From assembly GCA_947683625.1 (NCBI GenBank), contig CANTUR010000384.1, positions 1,548,001 through 1,612,000 of the forward strand: a DNA stretch of 64,000 bases. Reading direction: 5' to 3'. The notes beneath the pieces are model-generated. The model worked only from the letters and a program-made list of their open reading frames with translations, had not been told where the DNA came from and did no database searches. Origin of the DNA: Mallotus nudiflorus. Lineage: Eukaryota; Streptophyta; Magnoliopsida; Malpighiales; Euphorbiaceae. Made by a program: the position numbers and the translations under genes. Shown here piece by piece: positions 50,205 through 62,116 of this stretch; the first letter of the stretch is position 1, and each line of letters starts with the position of its first letter.

Positions 50205-53200
50205 TGTCACGACCCAAAACAGGGGCCATGACCGGCGCTAGGGAACGGGAATTCTTTCGAATCCGGAACCCGTAGCAAGCCTAAAAATAAAATAAAACAT
50301 GCAATAGTAATAATAACAATATATAATGCAGCGGAAATAAAAATCATAAATATCACAATAACATTTCCACTAACTTGATTTAAATTAAATACTCATCTCA
50401 TATATATATAAACTCTTTTAATACAAATCCAGTTCAAATATAATACAACATTTCTTTAATAATTTAATGACTATTGCAGTATCTAGATAAAATAAAATTC
50501 AAGACTCAGGGAAGCAATTTACATAAAGAAGCCGGGGAGGAAGAAATCCGGCGTACAGGCCTGCTACTGAGGTCTGAAGAAGATGACTCTTCTGAAAAAT
50601 AGTCAACGGAGGGGAGTCAGACCTCACTGAGTTAATTACTATAATATATATATACATGCATACTAAATGCCAATGCACACAGTCAAAATTATATATATAA
50701 TATGTATATATACAGGCAAATACACACAGATGCAAGAAATTCATTTTATATATTTTACTGAAAATCATCGTTTATGAAGGATCAAATAGAACCCTATGAT
50801 ATCGCAACCTCAAAATAGTGTTAGAAAACACTCTAGCCATACAGGCTCACTTATTCCAATTTATTCACTTGTTCCGTTTGGACAGTAGACTGGCCTCAAG
50901 ACACTAAGTCAACTGAGCTCCTGCAGTCTGACTATCAGTGTGATTGGCCCCAAGACACTTGATCAACCGAGCTCCAGCAATCACACTCCCAAATCATATC
51001 TCACACATCAAATAATCAAATTCAATCAATGTCCACAAATGGTTAGTAATATAGCCTAAATGCTATAAGCGTACCGATACGTACTCGGTCCTAGTGCTGC
51101 CCACTACGTAGCACGTTCTATTGATATCCTTCATTAAAATATAAAGCATACATTCATAAAGTAAATGATGCATGAATTGAATAAAATAGCAACATAAACC
51201 ATATATATACTAAAAATATACCAAAAGTAAACCAGGTATATTTCGAGTATATATAAGTTAAATAAATCCAATTAAATTACAAAATAAACCAAAATTGTAT
51301 TTGAAAACATTTCAAACATAATTCATTAATAAAACATGCATATAGTTTAAAATATACAGAAAATAAACCAAAAATAAACTAAGTACTGCTCAAATTATTT
51401 ATGCATATTTAATTAAAATAAAACATACATTTCTAAATCATGCACCCTAAACATATATATATAAAATAGTAACTCACACTTAGTGCGCTCCTCGAGATGG
51501 GTCCGACGGGCCTAGTCCACTAGGCCTCGGTCTCGGCGCAACTAAATAAACAATAAATAACAGACATCAAAAATAACCTAACAGAAAATCCTAGAAACTC
51601 GATCTAGAATATTAGACACAGAAATAGAATTAGGGTTCAACCGGACATCACGTTTTACGAGAATTCTACCAAAAATTTGGCAGAACCTCCCCTGTAAAAT
51701 GGACATCTCTCTACTCAAAGAGTAGAGCCGACCCTGCAAAGAAACACACTTAAAAAAAGCAGGCACAACAACTCATCCATAACCCCTCAATTGGACTCCA
51801 AACTACAGTCTACCGACCGGAGTCCACAATCACAGAATAATTTTAGAAATACAAAAAATACCCTTGTAACATAGAAATTCATTTTATAAGTAAAAATTAC
51901 ATAATTAACCTTTAAACATAATAAAAACCGATAAAAACTCATTTTATTAGTAAAATCGTATATTATATATATAATTGAAAATAATTCACGAAAAATAGTT
52001 TTAGTTAGTTAAAAATACTAAATAATTTGTAGAAATCATTTTTATACCTTAAATAACTATTAAAACCAATTAAATTACAATTTTTGCCAATTTTGTGTAA
52101 AATTACCAAAATACCCCTATATATATAAATATACTAAAATTCATTCAAAAATTCACCAAAAATAGTGTAATTATCCAAAATTAATTTTCTCAACATATTT
52201 ATCAATAATATAAATAATTAAACTCAATTAACCAATTAAATTTAATTAAAAACACAATTAACCTAATTTTCCAAAATTACATAAACCTAATTAAATTCAA
52301 ATAAATACTTAGAAACTCATAAAAATTCCAAATAAATTCCTATAATTCATTTCAACACCTATATTTATCATAAAACAAAATTTGATAATTTATTTAATTA
52401 ATTTTCGAAAATTAGAAAATAATATTAAAATATTCAAAAATACCCAAAAATCAAAATAATCTCCAAAAATTCTACAAATATTCATAAATGTAGATTAAGC
52501 TACTAGGATCAACATTTGTGAAGGAATTTTTCATGAATCAATCAAATTGAAGTTCAAAAAATTCAAGAACCCTAATATGGCCGAAATCGAAAATTCGAAA
52601 CCTAAGCAAATCAAGACCATTTCAAGTGAAAAAAAGCTTGGAATTACACTCATCGGAGCTCAAGGAGAAGAAAGAGACTGGCGGTGTCAAAAACGTCGTG
52701 ATCGACGGTGAAGAATAATTCGGCTTCTCCGGCCAAAATCAACCTCCAGACGCCGGAAACGGCTGCAACAGGCGACGAGGAAGGCTGAGGAAGGTGGTGG
52801 CACACCAGATGGCACACCAATGGCAAGAAATCGGTGTGACAGTGGTCAGACGGTGAGCGGGAACGATCGGGGAAGAAGGAGTTCACTCGGGGGCAGTTTT
52901 GTAATTTTCCAAAATTTGATTTTTTTTGACTTATTATATGTATATATATATATACTTTACACTATATAATAAAATAATATTAAATTACACACATTAAATA
53001 TACACCACACACTTAATATTTAATATTTTAAAATTTAATAATAAATAAAAATAATTAAATAACAATAAAATTAATAAACAAATAATAAAATATTAGGGTA
53101 ATATTAATTAAACCCTAATTAAATAAACAATTACACATATATACGGTGTTTAGTATTTTAAAAATATGTATGAGTTCATGCAAGTCCGTAAATCTATTTA

Positions 53201-53412
53201 AAATAATTAATGGTAAATTATTTACGTGAAAATTTCCCTGAAAATGAAAGTTTCAGAAAAATTTTACGTAAAGTACTTAAAATAATACACAATAATTAAA
53301 ATAGATTTTAAATACATATCAACTCGTAAAAATATCATAATATATATACAAAATTATTAACACTATATATCCCGATACAGTGTAAAAATGTTTAAAAACA
53401 CGGGATATTACA
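50205..53412 (-). mobile_element. Solo family-A LTR, minus strand
   Basis: TGTCACGACCCAAAACAGG (50205) to CACGGGATATTACA (53412), 3,208 bp. Target duplication TTTTT (50200-50204 and 53413-53417), perfect but low-complexity. All family islands are seen in reverse order (twin stem-loops near 50888-50990, CTCTACTCAAAGAGTAGAG near 51707, donor-like CTCAC near 52648). No interior. Confidence 0.92.
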
Positions 53413-53423
53413 TTTTTACTTTG

Positions 53424-54468
53424 TGTTATAATCCGATATTTTATAAATTATTAAATTAATTTATGAGATATGCAGTGTTAATAAATATTTTATTAAATTT
53501 TTATATTATGATTATTTTGTGTAATTTAATTAAATTCTAGTATTGGTATTTATTTTATTTTATTATGGCATTAATATTAAATTGAAATTTAAAAATTTAA
53601 TTTATTGTTATATATTATTAATTTATTTAATTATTTAATAATAATATTATTAGGAATTGTGAATAGTATTAAATTAATGTATTTTGAATATTTTAATATG
53701 TTATGGTGGATTTAATTGGAAAAATAAACATTTAAAATTTAAAATATTATTTCATACTATTTTGTCTTTTTTTCTTTTAAAAAAAGGGACAACAATTTTG
53801 GGCAGTAGCCCATCTCCTTCTCCCTATTTCTTTTTTTTTCTTTCATTGATTTATTTTTTCTTCTTTGCAAAACCGACAACCACCACCGTGCACCACCATC
53901 CAAACCACCATAGTGCCACCACCTCAGCACCAGACTGCCACCATCAGCAGTGGCAACACTGTAGTCCCGTCACTGACGATGAAACCAATCGAGCTTGGGC
54001 TCATTTCGAAACTCACACTACGAGCTTTGACAATATATACTTAGTTTCAAGTAAATCGATCCATAAGAGTTTTAAAAATTCGATTTTATATTTATGTCAA
54101 TATGTTTAATTTTATTTTTCTTATTGAATTTAATTTTTATTTGGAGATGTGGTAGTTTGATAAATTGATTTTTGAGCTAAAATCTACCTAAGTGTTATTT
54201 TTATTCATTTATTTGAAATTATTAAAAAAAATGTACTTTCAGGTTTGGTTAGTGTTCACACAATCCCAGGTCCAGAAATTTTCTTATTTTTATTAAATTC
54301 TATGTATTACTTAGAGCAAGTTTCATGCAGGAAATTTATTTAAATTATGTACCAAATTTTTATTACAAAATTTTGAGTGATTATGTAAAAAAATCGAATT
54401 TTGGAGAAATTAATATAAATAGGTAATTTTTATGTTTTAATTGAAATTATTGACAATTAATAGGTTTT
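53424..54468 (+). mobile_element. Family-B LTR, 5' part
   Basis: TGTTATAATCCGATATTTTA at the start matches the LTR at 6586. It includes the CACCACC-rich island (53875-53960) and TCGAGCTTGGGCTCATTTC (53988), collinear with 6586-7157 plus 19558-19750. It is interrupted at 54469 by a minus-strand family-A LTR; the rest is beyond the window. A 141-codon open frame (53684-54109) over it has no recognised domain and I do not call it a gene. Confidence 0.75.
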
Positions 54469-55587
54469 TGTCACGACCCAAAACATAGGCCATGACCGGC
54501 GCTAGGGAACGGGAATTCTTTATAATCCGGAACCCATAGTAAGCCTTAAAATAAAATAAAACATGCAATAATAATAATAACATAATTAAAATATTGTGCA
54601 GTGGAAATAAAATCATAAATAATTAAATAATAATCCACTACGGGGTTTAAATCAATAACTCATCTCATTTATATAAATAAACTTTTAATACAAATCCAGT
54701 TCAAATATTTAAAGTATATAACTCATACCAATATACTACAACATCCTTTTCAATTTTTTTACAACTACTGCAGTGTCTAGATCATAAAAATAAAACTCAA
54801 GTAAGCAGTTTACATAATAAAGCCGGGGCAGAAGAAATCCAGCGTACGGGTCTACTACTGAGGTTTGATGATGATGACTCTCCGGAAAAATAGTCAACGG
54901 AGGGGAGTCAGACCTCACTGAGTGAATTACTATAATATATATACATGCATACTAAATGTCAATGCACATAGTCAAAAGTATATATAATAAATATATATAC
55001 AAGCAAACACACACAAATGCAATAAAATCATTTTTATATATTTTTATTTAAAATCACTGTTTATGAAGGATCAAATAGAACCATAGAAAATCGCAACCTC
55101 AAAATAGTGTTAAATAACACTCTAGCCATACAGACTCACTTATTCCAAATATATTCACTTCTTCCATTTGGATAGTAGACTGGCCCCGAGACACTAAGTC
55201 AACCGAGCTCCAGCAGTCTGACTGTCAGTGTGATTGGCCCGAGACACTTGGTCAACCGAGCTCCAGCAATCACACTCCCAAATCATATCTCTCACAACAA
55301 ATAATCAAATCCAATCAATATCCATAAATGGTTAGTAATATAGCCTAAATGCTATCAGCGTACCGGTACGTATTCGGTCCTAGTGCTGCCACTAAGTAGC
55401 ACGTTCTATTGATATCCTTCATTAAAATATAAAACGTACATTCATAAAAATAAATGAGGCATGTAATTGAATAAAATCTCAACATAAACCATATATATAC
55501 TAGAAATATACCAAAAGTAAACCAGGTATATTTCGAGTATATATACGGTAAATAAATCCGATTAAATTACAAAGTAAACTAGAAATA
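54469..55587 (-). mobile_element. Family-A LTR, minus strand, partial
   Basis: Begins TGTCACGACCCAAAACATAG (54469), the LTR 3' end read backwards, and runs through the twin stem-loops (near 55178-55280) and the CCTAGTG block (near 55378). It is broken at 55587 by element 2. The remainder lies outside the window. The candidate left target site is GTTTT (54464-54468). Confidence 0.85.
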
Positions 55588-58500
55588 TGTAATATCCCGT
55601 GTTTTTAAATATTTTAATACTGTACCGGGATATACAGTGTTAATAATTTTTGTATATATATTACGATATTTTTACGAGATTGATATGTATTTAAAACCTA
55701 TTTTAATTATTATGTATTATTTACAGTGCTTTACGTAAAATTTTCCCGAGACTTTCATTTTCGGGAAAATTTTCACGTAAATAATTTATTATTAATTATT
55801 TTAAATATATTTTTGGACTTGCATGAACTCATATGTATTTTTAAAATACTAAATAAAGCCTATGTGTACTTATTTATTTAATTAGGGTTTAGTATTACCC
55901 TAATATTTTATTAATTATTTATTAGTTTTATTGTTATTTAATTATTTTTAATTAGTATAAATTATTAAAATATTAAATTATATATGTGTGGTGTATATTT
56001 AATGTGTGTAATTTAATATTATTTTAATATATAGTATAAAGTATATATATACATATATGTAGTTAAAAATCAAAAAAAATTTAGAAAATTATCGAATTGC
56101 CCCTCCCTCTCCCTTCTTCTCTCCCGACGCCTACCCTCACTGCGCCTCCCATTTCAGCATGCCGGACCACCCTTTGCCGCCACCAGCTACCGCCAACCTC
56201 CTTCCCCTTCCTTCCTCTTCCTCTCCGACGTGACCAGGCCGTCGGAAGCCCGCTGGAACGCCCGGAATTCGCGATGGCAGCAAGTTGAGCTTCTCGCCAT
56301 CCACCACGATTTTGGCCACCATTTTTGACATTGTCGGTCTCTTTCTTCTCCTTGAGCTCCGGTGAGTGTGATTCTAGCTTTGGTTTGAGCTGAAATGGTC
56401 TTGATTTGCTTAGGTTTCGAATTTTTGATTTCGGCCATATTAGGGTTTTTGATTTTTTTGAGCTTCAAATTTATTGATTCATGAAAACTCCCTTCAAAAA
56501 TGTTGATCCTAGTAGCTTAATCTACATGTTTGAATTTTTTTGGAATTTTTGGAGATTATTTTGATTTTTGGGTATTTTTGAATATTTTAATATTATTTTC
56601 TAATTTTCGGAAAATTAATTATATAAATTATGAAATTGTGTTTTATGGTTAAATTAGGTGTTTAAATGAATTATAGGAATTTATTTGGAATTTTTATGAA
56701 TTTCTAAGTATTTATTTTGAATTATTTGAGTTTATGTAATTTTGGGAAAATTAGGTTAATTGTGTTTTTAATTGAAATTAATTGGTTAATTGAGTTTAAT
56801 TATTGATATTATTGATAAAAATTTTGAGAAAATTAATTTTGGATAATTGTATAATTTTTGGTGAATTTTTGAAGTAATTATAGTATATTTATATATATAT
56901 GGGTATTTTGGTAATTTTACATAAAATTGTCTAAAAATGTAATTTAATTGGTTTTAATAGTTATTTAGGGTATAAAAATGATTTCTACAAATTATTTGGT
57001 ATTTTTAACTAATTAAAACTATTTTTCGTGAATTATTTTCAATTATATATATAATATACGATTTTTCTAATAAAATGAGTTTTTATCGGTTTTTACTATG
57101 TTTAAAGGTTAATTATGTAATTTTTACTTATAAAATGTATTTCTAGGTTATAAGGGTATTTTTGGTATTTCTGAATTGTTCTGTGTTTGTGGACCCCAGT
57201 CGGTAGACTGTAGTTTGGAGTCTGATCGAGGGGTTATGGATTTGTTGTTGAGCCTGTTTTTTGAAGTGTGTTTCTTTGCAAGGTCGGCTCTACTCTTTGA
57301 GTAGAGAGATGTCCATTTTATAGGGGAGGTTCTGCAGAATTTTTGATAGAATTCTCGTAAAACGTGATGTCCAGTCGAACCCTAATTCTGTTTCTGTGTT
57401 TAATATTCTAGATTGAATTCTAGGATTTATGTTTGGGTTATTCTGATTTTTTATCGTTATTGTTTGTTTAGTTGCGCCGAGACCGAGGGCTAGTGGACCA
57501 GGCCCGTTGGATCTATCTCTTGGAGCACACTAATTTGTGAGTTGCTATTTTATATATACATGCTTAGGATGCATGATTTAGAAATGCGTGTTTTATTTTG
57601 ATTAAATATGCATAAATAATTTGATTATTTCTTAAGTTTATATTTAGTTTATTTTTGGTTTATTCTTGGTATATATTAAATTATATGAATGTTCTGTTAA
57701 TAAATTATATTTAAACTATTTTTAAATATATTTCTAGCTTAATTTATAATTTGATTGGATTCATTTGACGTATATATACTCGAAATATACCTGGTTTACT
57801 TTGGTATATTTTCGGTATATATATGGTTTATATTATTATTTTATTTAAATTCATGCGTCATTTATTTGTGAATGGATGTTTTATATTTGTTAATGAAGGA
57901 TATCAATAGAACGTGCTACCTAGTGGGCAGCACTAGGACCGAGTACGTATCGGTACGCTTATAGCATTTAGGCTATATTACTAACCTGATTGAGAATATT
58001 GATTGAAATTGATTTATTTGATGTGTGAGATATGGTTTGTGGGTGTGATTGCTGGAGCTCGGTTGACCTAGTGTCTCGGGGCCAATCACACTGGCAGTTA
58101 GATTGCTGGAGCTCGGTTGACTTAGTGTCTCGGGGCCAATCTACTGTCTAAATGGATTAAGTGGCTATATTTTGGAATAAGTGAGCCTGTATGGCTAGAG
58201 TGTTGTCTAACACTGTTTGAGGTTGCGATATTCTAGGGTTTTATGTGATCCTTCATAAAAGATGATTTTTAATGAAATATATAAAATGATTTTATTGCAT
58301 CTGTGTGTATTTGCCTGTATATATACATATTATATACACATACTGTTGACTGTATGCATTGTCATTTAGTGTGTATGTATATATATTATAGTAATTCACT
58401 CAGTGAGGTCTGACTCCCCTCCGTTGACAATTTTTCAGGAGAGTCAACATCTTCAGACCTTAGTAGCAGGCCTATACGCCAGATTTCTTTCGCCTCGGCT

Positions 58501-58813
58501 TCTTTGTGTAAACTGCTTACTTGAGTCTTATTTTTATAATCTAGACACTGCAGTAGTTGTAAATTAATTGTGGGATTTTATGTATTATATTTATGCTAGA
58601 TATTGTATTATACTTGAACTGGATTTGTATTAAAAGATTTATATATAGGAGATGGATATTATTTTGGATATTTATGATTTTTAATTCCGCTGCATTATAT
58701 AGTGTTATTATTATTGCATGTTTTATTTTATTTTTAGGCTTGCTACGGGTTCCGAATTCGAAAGAATTTCCATTCCCTAGCGCCGGTCATGGCCCCTGTT
58801 TTGGGTAGTGACA
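55588..58813 (+). mobile_element. Element 2 5' LTR, 3,226 bp
   Basis: TGTAATATCCCGTG (55588) to TTTTGGGTAGTGACA (58813; GTAGTGACA where most copies have GTCGTGACA). Left target site AAATA (55583-55587). All conserved islands are present: TATAAAG near 56037, donor-like CG|GTGAGT near 56361, CTCTACT hairpin near 57288, twin stem-loops near 58045-58144. It is followed by a primer-binding site, so it is a true 5' LTR and not solo. Confidence 0.92.
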
Positions 58814-58817
58814 AAGT

Positions 58818-58829
58818 TGGTATCAGAGC
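58818..58829 (+). other. Primer-binding site of element 2, tRNA-Met type
   Basis: TGGTATCAGAGC, four bases after the LTR, identical in sequence and spacing to element 1. Confidence 0.95.
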
Positions 58830-59010
58830 GGAGTTCTGTGTCAGGGCTTAGTTGTGTGAGTTGTGGCCCTAGTTTTTAAGTTGTGTTTTATGTTGAACTA
58901 CTATAGTGAATTAGGTTCAAGTACGTCTTGATAAGTATTCCTTGCTTTAGTTTTCTGCGTTATTCCTCCGTTGTCTATTTTATCTAAATCTTTCCGTTTG
59001 TCTTTTCAGA

Positions 59011-60363
59011 ATGAGGAGGTGAGCACGTGTCGCTCCACCGATCGTTGAGGCCAAGGATGATGAGTCTTTTTAGGATGAGGTTTTACCTCCTGAGCAGCCA
59101 GTTAGACGTAGAGGTCATGGCAGAGGTAGACCTCGAGGAGCGGCAGGTCATCGTAGGCAGAGAGAGTTACAGGACGAGGAGCCTGTAGAGCCTGAGTTTG
59201 ATGTTCCTGTGCCTCCAGTTGTTCAGTCTGTTCAGCCTGCCTATCAGTAGGGTATGTCTGACCCTGAGGTAGCTTTGTTCTATGCTCGAGTTGGCAGGAT
59301 TGCATTTGATGGAACTTTCGATCCGTTAGACTTTCTGCATGCGATTGAGACTCGGACTCGGACTGCTCATACCGAGTACCAGCGAATCATGATCGTCGAG
59401 TTATCTGTCGAGGGACTAGCCTTGGATTGGTTCATTCAGATGATCCAGCCTTATATGATGACGATGACCTGGGCTCAGTTTCGAGAGCGATTTATGAGGA
59501 GATTCTATCTAGAGCCTCTTCGTTTGAGTTATCGTCTTCGACTTACCATTATTTCTCACGGTGATCGATCTGTAGAGGAGTATACCCGAGAGTTTCTTCA
59601 TCTGGGTAGATATGTAGAGGATCTGATGCGAGATCAGTACTTTGCGGTCACTACCTATGTTACTGGTTTGGGTTTAGCTTTTGCTGGTATGCCTACAACA
59701 GGCCTTACTCTCGAGTCTGTGATTGAGTTATCCAAGGAGATTGAGTTGAGGCTAGTTAGGCAGGGAGTGATGCCTGATTATTACCAGCTGAGAGTTCAGT
59801 CGAGTGGATTACAGGCTACTCCATATTTGAGTTTTCATGTTGGATCGAGTAGTCAGCAGCGAGGTCCAACTCAATAGAGTCAGAGACAACAGCAGCGAGT
59901 GCATCAGAGCAGTAGACATGGCCGTGGAGTTCAGTGTAGATCGTTCAGATTTGGGTCAGGTGCTTCAAGCAGCAACAGTGGTCGTAGTTCTGGATCAACT
60001 ACCAGCGTTTGCCAGACTTGTGGTAGAGTCCATCAAGGACCGTGTTATCTGACACCACTGACATGCTTCAGATGCGGGTAGACGGGACATTTTTCCAGAT
60101 CGTGTCCTTATTCCGGGTATCAGCAGCAACAGATTCCGCGATTCCCACAGCAGTCGATTGCTAGTGCTGCACCCATGCCATTTCAGTTACCACCAGCTCA
60201 GCATCAGAGTTCCACTCAGTTTGTTCCACAACAGAGTCGTGGTAGAGGTACTAGAGGAGGTGCCAGAGGTGTTGGCCAGGCTTCTACCAATCAACAGGGA
60301 GGTCGAGGTCAGGCTAGAGTTTTCCATCTCACTCAACAGGATGCTCAGGCATCTAATGCAGTC
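59011..60363 (+). pseudogene. gag: Gag of element 2, broken by several stops
   Basis: The ATG at 59011 has the same CAG|A-ATG context as element 1. Stops in frame are TGA 59020, TAG 59071, TAG 59248, TAG 59875 and TAG 60079. Element 1 has CGA or CAG at most of these sites. The longest open part, 59254-59877, covers the Gag domain (FDGTFDPLDFLHAIE, LDWFIQMIQPYMM, TWAQFRERFMRRF). Zinc knuckle region: CQTCGRVHQGPC, then CFRCG, a stop, TGHFSRSCP. Gly/Arg-rich linker near 60235-60320. The frame runs on into protease without a shift, showing that gag and pol were one polyprotein in this family. Confidence 0.88.
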
Positions 60364-62111
60364 ATGGCAGGTATTGTTTCTGTTTGTTACCTGGATGCTT
60401 GGGTTTTGTTTGATCCGGGTGCCACGCATTCATTTATTTCTCCTGTTTTTGCTTCTAAATCTTATTGGCAAGCTTCGAGGATGGCTTTTCCTTTATCTGT
60501 TGCCACTCCTCTGAGCGATTCCTTGGACACCGATATTATTCTTTCTAGTTATCCAGTTCTCGTAGGAGATAGAGAATTACCAGCGGATTTGATTCTATTG
60601 GATGTGATGGAGTTTGATGTTATTCTAGGAATGGATTAGTTATCTCAGTACTACGCCGTGGTAGATTGTAGGAATAAAGAGGTGACATTCAGAATTCCTG
60701 ATGAAGAAGAGTTTAAGTTTGTTGGTGATAGGAGTTCAGCACCTCAGAATCTTATTTCTGCTATTACGGCTAGGAAGTTGTTGAGGAAAGGTTGTCAGGG
60801 GTATTTGGCATTGATCAGGGATACTTCAGTGGAGAAGTTATCGCTCACAGATGTTCCTGTTGCTTGTGAGTTTCCTAATGTTTTTCCTGAGGAGTTGCCA
60901 GGTTTACCACCTCACAGAGAGATTGAGTTCTGTATAGATATGGTTCTAGGTACTACTCCTATATCTATGCCACCCTATAGAATGGCTCCTACAGAGTTGA
61001 AAGAGTTGAAGGAGCAGTTGCAAGAGTTGTTGGATAAAGGTTTCATCAGACCCAGTATTTCTCTTTGGGGTGCACCAGTCCTGTTTGTGAAGAAGAAGGA
61101 TGGTACCCTAAGACTGTGCATTGACTACAGAGAGCTGAACAAGGTGACAGTGAAGAAAAAGTATCCTCTCCCGAGGATAGATGACTTGTTTGATCAACTA
61201 CAGGGTGCACAATTCTTTTCTAAGGTGGACTTGAGGTCGGGTTATCATCAGCTGCGAAGATGTTCCTAAGACAGCATTCCGCACGCGATATGGCCATTAT
61301 GAGTTTCTGGTGATGTCTTTTGGTTTGACTAATGCACCAACAGCTTTTATGGACTTGATGAACAGGGTATTCAGACCTTATGTGGATCAATTTATGGTAG
61401 TCTTTATTGATGATATACTAGTATATTCGAAGAGTATGGAGGAGCATGTATATCACTTGAGGATTGTACTGCAGACACTGAGAGATCATCAGCTTTATGC
61501 TAAATTCTCGAAGTGTGATTTCTAGATGGAAAGTGTTTCTTTTCTTGGACACGTAGTGTCTAAAGAAGGTATCCAGGTTGATCCATAGAAGATTGAGGTA
61601 GTGTTTGAGTGGCCTAGACCGACTTCTGTTACAGAGATTTGAAGTTTTCTGGGTTTAGCCGGATATTATAGGCGGTTTGTGCAGGATTTTTCCAGAATTG
61701 CAGCCCCTATGACTCGCTTGACTCAGAAGAATATTAGATTCGAGTGGTCAGAAGCGTGTGAGAACAGTTTCTAGTTGTTGAAGGAAAAGTTGACCACAGC
61801 GCCAGTGTTAGCTTTACCTAATAGTGTGGATAAGTTCACAGTTTATTATGATGCCTCTAGAATTGGCGTTGGTTGTGTGTTGATGCAGAAAGGAAGGGTG
61901 ATAGCCTATGCTTCAAGGCAGTTGAAGAAACATGAGCAGAACTATCCCACACGTGACCTTGAAATGGCTACAGTGATCTTTGCTTTGAAGATCTGGAGAC
62001 ATTATTTGTACGGGGTGACTTGTGAGATATTTACTGATCATAAGAGCCTTAAGTACATTTTCCAGCAAAGAGATCTGAATCTGAGGCAGAGGAGATGGTT
62101 GGAATTATTGA
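60364..62111 (+). pseudogene. pol: Pol of element 2: protease, RT, RNase H, then cut at the palindrome
   Basis: The aspartic protease region (AWVLFDPGATHSF near 60398-60434) has Pro in the DSG active-site triad, where the minus-strand copy keeps Ser. It ends VILGMD plus TAG 60637. The RT N-terminal half is open over 60658-61269 (GTLRLCIDYRELNKV, PLPRIDDLFDQL, SKVDLRSGYHQL). An 11-bp loss near 61256 shifts the frame. RT resumes with SFGLTNAP and FIDDILVYSKS (61310-61525). Further stops: 61523, 61586, 61640 and 61772. RNase H region is 61775-62100 (FTVYYDASRIG, LEMATVIFALKIW, LRQRRWLEL). The sequence then reverses into a second pol copy. Integrase is not present on this strand. Confidence 0.88.
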
Positions 62112-62116
62112 GATCT
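62102..62116. other. Spacer at the palindrome centre
   Basis: GAATTATTGAGATCT. The first ten bases still follow the plus-strand pol; the rest contributes to a 12-bp perfect palindrome TTGAGATCTCAA (62108-62119). Confidence 0.85.

Noticed and set aside
53684..54109. 141-codon open frame with a His/Thr-rich part
   Set aside because: It lies wholly in a family-B LTR, shows no known domain, and its His-rich part is a CACCACC low-complexity island.
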